Assembly: GCF_009755665.1 (NCBI RefSeq) | Contig: NZ_CP046622.1 | Location: 2,976,001 to 3,040,000, forward strand | Origin: Variovorax paradoxus | GTDB lineage: Bacteria; Pseudomonadota; Gammaproteobacteria; Burkholderiales; Burkholderiaceae_C | DNA: 64,000 nt | Direction: 5' to 3' | Shown here: piece after piece, positions 8,614 through 17,600 of the stretch | Numbering within the stretch: the stretch's first letter is position 1 | Layout: each line of letters opens with the position of its first letter | Made by a program: the position numbers and the translations under genes | The notes under the pieces: model-generated | Told to the model about the DNA's origin: nothing | The model's input: only the letters and a program-made list of their open reading frames with translations | Databases searched by the model: none

Positions 8614-11600
8614 TCAGAACGCCCAGTTCAGGCTCGCCTTGAACCCGTGGTCCTTCAGCCCGCCGCCGAACTGCCCCGAGTAGGAAGCCCCCAGCGTGAG
8701 GTTCGGCCGCAGCTGCATGTCCACGCCCGCCTCGACCACCGCCACGTTCCTGGCCAGCGGCACGCCCGCGAGCGTGAACGGGATGCTGCCTGCGAACGCA
8801 TGCGTGCTGGTGGGCGTCGTGTCGCCGAAGGCGTGGCGCCAGCCAAGCATGCCGCGCAGCCGCGTGGTGCTGCCCAGCTGGGTGCTGGCGCGCACGCCCA
8901 GCGTCGAGAACGTCGCATCGACGCTGCCGCCCTGGCCGTACAGCGCGGCCAGCCCGCCGCGCTCCAGGAAGGCGTCGCTCTTCACGCGCACATGGGCCAG
9001 GCGCGCGAAGGGCTCCAGCGCCACGCCTGCCGCGTCGATGCGGTGGCCCGCTTCGCCGAAGATCTGCGTGGTGGTGCTGTCGTACTTGGCCGAGACGCTG
9101 TCCGCAAAGCCTTCGAAACCCACCGAGCGGCTGGTCTCCAGCTTGTTCCAGCTCTGGCTCGCGCCCAGGCGCAACGAGGTGGCGCCCCACTGCGTGCCGC
9201 CGTACAGGCCCAGGTGATAGCTGTCGGTCTTGGCGCTGCTGTTGCGCGCGTCGGTGTCGGCGCTGGTGCGGCTGTAGCCGCCGAAGGCTCCCACGCGCCA
9301 GCCGGCGCCGACGGCCTTGTCGGCACCGACCACGAAGCCGCCGATGTCGCGCTTGAGCTTGGCGGCGTTGGCGTCGCCGTCGATGTGGCCCCACGAGCCG
9401 AAGACCTGGCCCCAGGCGGTGCCCGCCTGGCTGTCGGCCGGCGTGCAGCCGTCTTGCTGGCTGCCCGGCTGCGCCTGTGCCGGTTGCTGCTGTGCCGGTT
9501 GCTGCTGTGCCGGCTGCGGCGGCGCGCTGCCCGGCGCGCAGCTGGCCGTGCGCAGGCGGTCGATGGCCGCCTCGCGAACGAAGCGGCTGTCTTCCAGCAT
9601 CGCCGTCTTGCTGGAGGCATGCAGGTCCACCGACAGCTGGTTCAGTGCGTCGCGCGCCGCGAAGTCGTTGGGCAGGAAGGCCACCGCATTGGCCAGCGCA
9701 TTGCTCTGGGGCATGCTGTCCAGCGCCGCGGCGACGGCCGCCTGGTTGGGCGTGCCGGCTGCGTCGGTGAAGCTGCGCACCTTCTCGGCATTCAGGTAGA
9801 CGTTGTTGGCGTCATAGGTGTCGCGCAACTGGACGAATGCGGTGCGGGTGTCGCCGCCCAGGCTGTAGGTGCCCGTGACGCCGCCGTCGGCGGTCACGAC
9901 CGTGTAGCGGTTGCCCACCACGAAGTCGCTGCTGCTGATGCGCGTCACGTTGAGCTTCGCTCCGCCCGCGATGCTGGCGGTGCCGCTGGCGTGGATCAGG
10001 TCGGAGGCCGTGGATGCCGGGTCGACTTCGACCTCGTAGGTCGAGCCCGCGGCTTGCGTGAAGTTGCCGTTGACCGTCAGCGTCCCGATCGAGTTGCCCG
10101 GCGCGACGGTGCCCGCGACGGCCAGGCTGCCGACCGTGCCCGAGCCCTTCAGCCGGCCTGCTGCGAGCACGTTGACGCTGCTGCCGCCGAGGCTGCCATT
10201 GACTGCCAGCGTGCCGGCTTCCACGGTCGTGCTGCCGCTGAACGTGTTGTTGCCGTTCAGCACCAGCGTGCCCAGATCGGTCTTGGTCAATGCACCCGTG
10301 CCGGCGAGCGCCGCGTCGATAGTGGCCGTCATGCCGGCGCCCGCAGCGGTGCCATCGCCCACGCGAATGGTCGGCGCGCTGCCCGTCAGCGCCAGCGTGC
10401 TTCCCGTGAGGCGGTAGCCATCGGTTGCGAACTGCAGGCCCGACGCCTCGATCTGGCCGTTGCCGTTGTCGATCGCCACGGTGCCCGGCGTGCCGGCCAG
10501 GATGGCGAATGCACCGTTGGAGTACGGCGCATTGACCGCGCCGCTGGCCTCGGTCCACCTCTCGTTGTCGGCCAGGCGCCAGGTGCCGTTGCCGCCGTCG
10601 ATCGCGCCATTGCCCGGGGTGCTCTGGCCATCCCAGAAGTTCAGCGTGAGACCGGTGGTGTTCACCAGGTTCACCTGTTGGGCGATCGAGGTCTGCACGA
10701 ACAAGTCGCCCGGCGGAACCGTGCCAAGCGCCAGGCCGTTGTCGGTCAGGACACCGTCGTAGCTGAACACGCGATACACGCCCGGCCCGGAGCTGCCGCC
10801 CGGCGCGATGCTGACATTGAGCGTGCCGTCGAGCGCAAGGTTGCCGCGCACCACGGTGAGATCGTTCAGTGCCCCTCCCGCGGTGCCGGCCTCGCCGAAC
10901 CGGTAGTTGAGCGTGGCGCCGCTGTCCAGCGACAAGCTGCCATTGACGGTCAGCGTGCCGGGGGCACTCGCATCACCCGGTCTCAGCGTGGCGCCGCCCG
11001 CGATGGCTACGTCTCCGCCGACAGTGCCCCTGCCACCCAGGGTCGCGCCACCCTGGACGGTGGTGAGCCCGGTCGCGCCGGACTGATCGCCGTTGACGAG
11101 CAACGTGCCGGCCTGCACGTTCGTGGTGCCGAGATACGTGTTGGTGCCGGTGAGCACGGTGGTGCCGGCACCCGCCTGCGAGACGCTGCCGCTGCCCGAA
11201 ATGGCGCCGCCGAACGTGGTGCTGTCCGAGCGGTTGAAGACCAGCGTGCCGTTGTTGGCCACGTCGCCGACGATCGAACCGCTGGCGCCGCCGTCGCCCA
11301 GTTGCAGCGTGCCTGCCGTGATGCTCGTGCCGCCGCCGTAGGTGTTGGCACCGGTCAGCACCAGGGTGCCGAGGTCGGTTTTCTGCACGCCGCCCGTGCC
11401 GGTCAGCGCGGAGGCGATCGTCGCGGTCATGGCCGTGCCGTCGGCAGTGCCATCGCCCACGCGCAGGATGTTCGTCGCACCGGTCAGCGCGATCGGGCCG
11501 CCCTGGACCGTGTAGCCGTCCACGGCAAACTGCATGCCGCTGCTCCTGACCGCGCCAAGGCTGTTGTCGACCGTGACCGTTCCCGGCGCGGCAGCGAAGA

Positions 11601-14600
11601 CCGCGAAGCTGCCGTCCGGGAACGGCGCATTGACGCTGCCATCGCCCAGCGTCCAGTTGCCGTTGCCGGCGGCGCTCTGCCAGAGGCCGGTGCCCCCCTG
11701 GAGGACACCGTCGTTCTGGTTGCCGGGGCCATCCCAGAAGTCCACCGGCAAGCCGGCGGTGTTCACCAGGTTCACCTGGTTGTTCACCGAGGTCTGCACA
11801 TAGAAGCTCGGCGAAGGCATCGTCCCGGCGACCAGGCCGTTGTTGGTCAGCGTGCCGCCGTAGCTTATGACGCGATAGATGCCGGGGTCGAACGTCGCGC
11901 CCGGCGTGGTCGCGACATTCAGGGTGCCGCCCAGCGTGAGGTCGCCCGCGACCCTGGTCAGGTCGTTGTAGGCGCCGCCGATCACGTTGGCCTGGCCGAA
12001 GTTGTAGCTCAGCGCGGAGGCATTGCCCAGCGTCAGGTTTCCGTTGACGGTCAGCGTGCCCGGCACGCTGCCGAGGTTGCCCGGGCTGAGCGTTGCGCCA
12101 TCGGCCACCGACACGTTGCCGCCGATCGTGCCGACGCCGCCCAGCGTGGCGCCGGCTGCCACCGACGTGGCTCCGGAGGCCGCCGCCTGGTTGCCATTGA
12201 CGATCAGCGTGCCGGCATTGACCGCGGTGCTGCCGCCATGGCTGTTGTTGCCGGTCAGCACCGTGATGCCGGTGCCTTGCTGCGTGACGCCGCCGCTGCC
12301 GGAGATCGTGCCGCCGAAGCTGTAGGTGTCCGAGCGGTTGAAGACCAGAGTGCCGTTGTTGGTGACATTGCCCGCGATGGAGCCCGTGGCGCCGCCATTG
12401 CCCAGTTGCAGCGTGCCCGCCGAGATCGTGGTGCCGCCGCCGTAGGTGTTGTTCCCGGTGAGCACCAGCGTGCCGGCGTCGGTCTTGGTCAGCGCGCCGG
12501 AGCCGCCGATCGCGCGGGTCAGCGTGAGGTCGGCGGTGGTCTGGAAGGTGCCGCCGCCCGCATTGAGCGTGACTGCCCGTGCAGACGTGAAGGCGGCCGT
12601 GCTCTGCAGCGTGCCGCCATCGAGCGAGAGCGCGCCGCCGGCATTGCCGAGGTTGACATCCGCGGATACCGCCACTGTGCCGCCGTTGATGGACGTGCCG
12701 CCCATATACGTGTTGCTGCCGGTGAGCGTCAGCGTGTCGGCGCCGGTCTTGGTCAACGAACCCGTGCCGCCGATGGTGCCGGACAGCGTGAGGTTCGCCT
12801 GCGTATCGAAAGTGCCGCCGTTGGTGCCGAGCGTGACGGCCCGCGCGGACGCGAATCCCGCCGAGTTGCGCAATGCGCCGCCATCGAGCGTGAGCCCACC
12901 GCTTGCGTCGCCCAGGTTGTCATCGGCGGCCACTTGCAGCACGCCACCGTTCACGCTCGTGCCGCCGGTGTAGGAGTTCGTGCCACCGAGCACCAGTGTG
13001 CCGAGGTCGGATTTCTGCACCCCGCCCGCACCGCCCAGCGCCGCGTCGATGGTGGCGGTCATGCCCGCGCCCGCACTGGTGCCGTCGCCCACGCGGATGA
13101 TCGACGGCGCGCCGTTCAGCGTGAGGGGATCGCCGCTGATGGTGTAGCCATCCACGGTGAACTGCATGCCCGAGGCGCTGACGGCACCGAGACTGTTGTC
13201 GACCGTGACGGTGCCGGCGGTTCCGCTGAAGATGGCGAAAGCGCCATCGGCAAACGTTGCATTGATCGCGCCCGTCTGGTCGGTCCAGTTGTCGCCGCCG
13301 GCGGCGTTCTGCCACAGGCCGTTGCCACCCTGGATCGTGCCGTTGTTCTGGTTGCCGGGACCGTCCCAGAAGTTGAGCGAGACGCCAGTGCTGTTGAGCA
13401 GGTTCACCTGGTTCGCGACCGAAGTCTGCACGGCGTAGCTGCCTGCGGGCGCACTGCCGATGGTCAGGCCGTTGTCGGTCAGGGCGCCGGTGTAGCTGAT
13501 GACGCGGTACACGCCGGGCGTGAAGCTGCCGCCGGCAGTCGGGTTGACGTTGAGCAGTCCGTCCAGCGTCAGGTTGCCCGCCACCGTGGTGAGATCGTTG
13601 AGCGGGCCGCCCACCACATTGGCTTGCCCGAATTGGTAGTTGAGCGCCGAGCCGTTGTTCAGCGTCAGGTTCCCATTGACGGTCAATGCGCCCACCGCAC
13701 CGGCATTGCCCGGACTCAGCGCAGCGCCGCTGGCAATGGTCACGTCGCCGGCAACGGTGCCCGTGCCGCCCAGCGTGGCCCCGCTTTGCACGGTGGTGAG
13801 CCCCCCTGCCCCGGTCTGGATGCCATTGACCAGTAGCGTGCCTGCCTGCACCGCGGTGCCCGCGGAATAGCTCTGCGCACCGGTGAGCGTGAGCGTGCCG
13901 GAACCCTGCTTGACCAGCGTTTCGAAGCCGGCGGTGCTGGTGCCATCCAGCGTGCGGCTGGCGGTGTTGTTCACCCGCAGCGTGTCGCCGGCGCCGCTTT
14001 CGGTGCCGCCGCTGACGATGCCGGCAATCGTGCCGCCATCGTTGAGCGCGAGTGTGTCGTTGTCGGCGCCCAGGTCGAGCGTGCCGGCACCGGTGTTCAG
14101 GGTGCCGGCCAGGGTGGCGGTGTCCGCGCCGGCGCCCAGGTTGCCGCCTGCGCGCAACGTGCCGCCGACGTTGACGTTGAGGGTGCTGGCACCGGCGTCG
14201 CCGGTGACCGCCGAGGCCGTGCCACCGGCTGCCTGCACCGTGCCGTTCACCGTCAGTGCGGAAGTGCCGGTCATCGAGATACCGGCCGTGGCCAGGGCGC
14301 CGTTGACCTGCAGCGTGCCGGCGCTGATCGAGGTGGTGCCGCCGACCGAATTGCCCGCGGCCGTCAGCACGGTGGTACCGGTGCCGATCTGCGCTAGATT
14401 GCCCGCGCCGCTGATCGTGCCGTTGAAGTTGAAGGTGTCGCTGCGGTTCGCTGACAGCGTCGAGGTCGAATTGACGACGAACACATTGCCTGCGCCGGCG
14501 TTGCCCGTGGTGCCGCCATTGCCGATCGTCAGGTTGCCGTCGTTGATCACCGTGTTGCCGGTGAAGGTGTTGTTGCCCGTCAGGATCCAGTTGCCCGGTC

Positions 14601-17600
14601 CGTTCTTGGCCAGCGTCGTCGTGCCCCCGGGGCCGTCGACGATGGTCCCGCCCATCGTGTTGGCGCCGGTGTTGGTTCCGCCAAGCGCCAAAGTGCGGGC
14701 TCCGCTGCCGGTGTAGGCGGCCGATCCTGTGTTGCTGAACACGACGGCGCCGGTGCCCGACGACTCGATGACGCTGGCCCCGGTGGACAGCGTGAACAGC
14801 CGGTCGGTCGTGTCGCCCGCGCCGGTATAGCGCAGCGTCGATCCGCTGCCGATCACGAGGTTGCTCGCTGCATTCGACGACTGGCCGATGCTGCTGGCCA
14901 CGCCGCTATTGCTGAGCTTGTCGACGCCGAGCACGCCGCCGCTGATGGTGGTGACGCCGGTATAGGTGCTGTTCGGATTGTTGAGAATCCAGGTGCCGGT
15001 GCCGCTCTTGGTCAGCGAGGTGGTGCCGGTGCCGTTGTTGGTGATCTGCGCGGCAAGATTGTTGTTGCCGGTGTTCGTGCCAGCCAATCCCAGGAGACTG
15101 TTGGCGTTGGGAGCGACAAACGCGATGGCGCCGGTGTTCGTAAAGCTGACCGGACCGGTGCCCGAAGCGGAGAGCGTGCCGGTGGCGCCGAGCGTGAACA
15201 AGCGATCGGTGCTCGTCGTCGGGCCAGAGTAAAAGAGGGTGCCGCCATTGAGGGTCAGGTTGCTGGCGGCCGAGCCGCTGGTGCCGATCGAGCTGTTGTT
15301 GCCGCCATTGGTGAGGCAGTCGACGGCCAGGGTGCCGCCGTTGATGGTCGTCGTGCCGCTATAGGTGCTCGTGCAACCAAGCAGACCCTGGGCGTTGCCG
15401 CCGGTCTTGACCAGATTGCCGGTGCCGCTGATGCTGCCGGCGTAGTTGAAGCCGCCGTTGCTGATCGTCAGCGTCGCCGCGCCCAGCGTGACGTCGCCCC
15501 CCGCCGCTCCGCCGCCGTTCAATGCAGAGACCGTGTTGTTGAGGCCGTTGAGATCCAGTATCGCGCCGGCAACGTTGCCCATGGTGACGCCAGCGGTACC
15601 GAAGGCCGTCGTCGAACCTGCGCGCAGGATACCGGCCTCGTCGACAACTGTGCCACCGGAATACGTGTTGTTGCCGGACAGCACCAGCGTGCCCGGTCCT
15701 CTCTTGTAAAGCGTGCCGCCGCCTCCAATCGACCCGCCAATGCCGAGGGTTGTCGCCGCGTTGCTGACACCGAGCACGCCAAACCCGCTCTGCAGCGTGA
15801 ATGCTCGATCGATATTGATGCTGCCGCCGGTGTAATAGAGATAACCGTTGTTGAACAGCAGATTGGAGGCGGCGTTGCTCGAGGCGCCAATGTCACTGGC
15901 CACGCCGCCATTGTTCAGGCAACTGACGTCGATACGGCCACCGTTGAGGGCCGTGGCGCCGGTGTAGGTATTGTTGCAGCCGCTCATCGTCTGCGTACCG
16001 CCGGCGACGGTGAAACCACCCGTGCCGCTGATGGTGCCCGAGAAGGTGCCAGTGCCGCTGGAGGTCAGCGTGGCCGAGCCAAGGGTCACGCTGCCGCTGC
16101 CACCCAGCGCGCCGATTCTGTTGTTGAAGTTGTTGAGATCGACCGTGGCGCCGGCCTGCACCTGCAGGTTGTTGCCCGTGCCAAGAGCCTGGGTGGACCC
16201 CGCCCGCAGCGTACCGGCGTTAACCGTGGTACCGCCCGAGTAGGTGTTGGTTCCGGAAAGCTCCAGCGTGCCCGCGCCCTCCTTGCGCAAGCCGTCGTCC
16301 CCGACCACCGCGCCACTCATGGTCAGAGTGGTGGCGGCGTTGCTCACGTCGATGCCACCGCTGCTGCCGCCCGCGCCGACAACGCCGACGGTGAAACCGC
16401 GATCCGTGCTCGTCGTGCCGCCTGTGTAGGCAAGCGTGCCGCCACTTAGAACGAGATTGCTGGATGCGCTGCCGGAGGCGCCGATGCCGCTGGCAAGACC
16501 GCCATCGGCAAGCGTGCCGACAGACAGGGTGCCGCCGCTCACCGTCGTGACGCCGACATAGTCGTTGCCGGCGTTGCCCAGCGTCAGCGTGCCCGCGCCA
16601 GTCTTGGTGAAGCCTGCGTCGTCGGGGCTGGTGACCACTCCATTGAAAGCCAGATTGGTGGCGCCGTTGGTCACCTCGACGGTCCGCGACGCGCCGCCGT
16701 CGACCAGCGTGAAGCCACGGTCGGTGGCGGAACTGGCGCCGGTGTAGCTCAGCGTGCCGTTCTCGATCACCAGGTTGGACGAGGCACTGGATGAAGCGCC
16801 GATGCTGCTCGCCAGACCGCCGTTGGCGACGGTGTCGATGGACAGCGTGCCGCCGCTTACAGTCGTGGTGCCGGTGTAGGTGTTGGCGCCGGTCAACGTA
16901 ACCCGCGCGGTGCCGCCCTTGCTGAAGCCGATGGCGCCGGCGTTGTCGACAATCGTCGAGGCGATGGTGAAGTTGCTGGTGGCGCCGCCGTTCTGCAAGA
17001 CGCCCAGCGTACCGCCGCCTGGGGAGCCGGTCAGGTTGCCGCCTTGAATGGTCTTGGTGGTGTTGTTCACCGTGGGCGCGACGATGATGGCGCCGTCGAT
17101 GCTCAGCGTCTCTCCGGCGCTCACGTTCACCGTGGAATTGGCCGCCGCGGTGTATTGAAGGCCGCCCAGCTGCTTGCTGCCAGCGACCGTACCGAAATAG
17201 GCTGTATTGACCGCGCCGCCGGCGTCGCTGATGAATTCGTTGTTCAGCCAGGCGCCCGCATCGTCCTTGTTCGTGTAGTCGGCGGCGGTGAAGGCGACGA
17301 TGCTTCCGCCCTGCACCTTGGCGTAGTCGCTGCCGTTGACGGTTGCCCAACCCCCGAGCGTGCCATTGGCATTGGCTGTCGTGATGATGCCGCTGGCGGA
17401 TGTGCCGAAATCGATCAGGCCGCCGCTGCGGGTGATGCCGCCGAGATTGACCGTGACAGTGCCGCCCGCGCCTGGCGCCGTGCCGATCCTGTTGCTGCCG
17501 GCGGTCACGTTCAGCCCGTTGAAACTCTGCACGTTGGCCTCGCCGGCAGCGCCCGTTACGGTGAGCGTGCTGCCGCTCATGCCCAGTGCCGAGGCGCCGG

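Noticed and set aside
9462..9530. CAGCAACCG-like short repeats as a possible microsatellite or CRISPR-like array
   Set aside because: They encode the in-frame Pro/Gln linker of the autotransporter; units are too short and contiguous for CRISPR.
8647..13836. 1729-codon open frame on the + strand, antisense to the autotransporter gene
   Set aside because: It is Arg/Ala/Gly/Val-rich, has no domain, and arises from the codon bias of the repeat-rich gene on the other strand.
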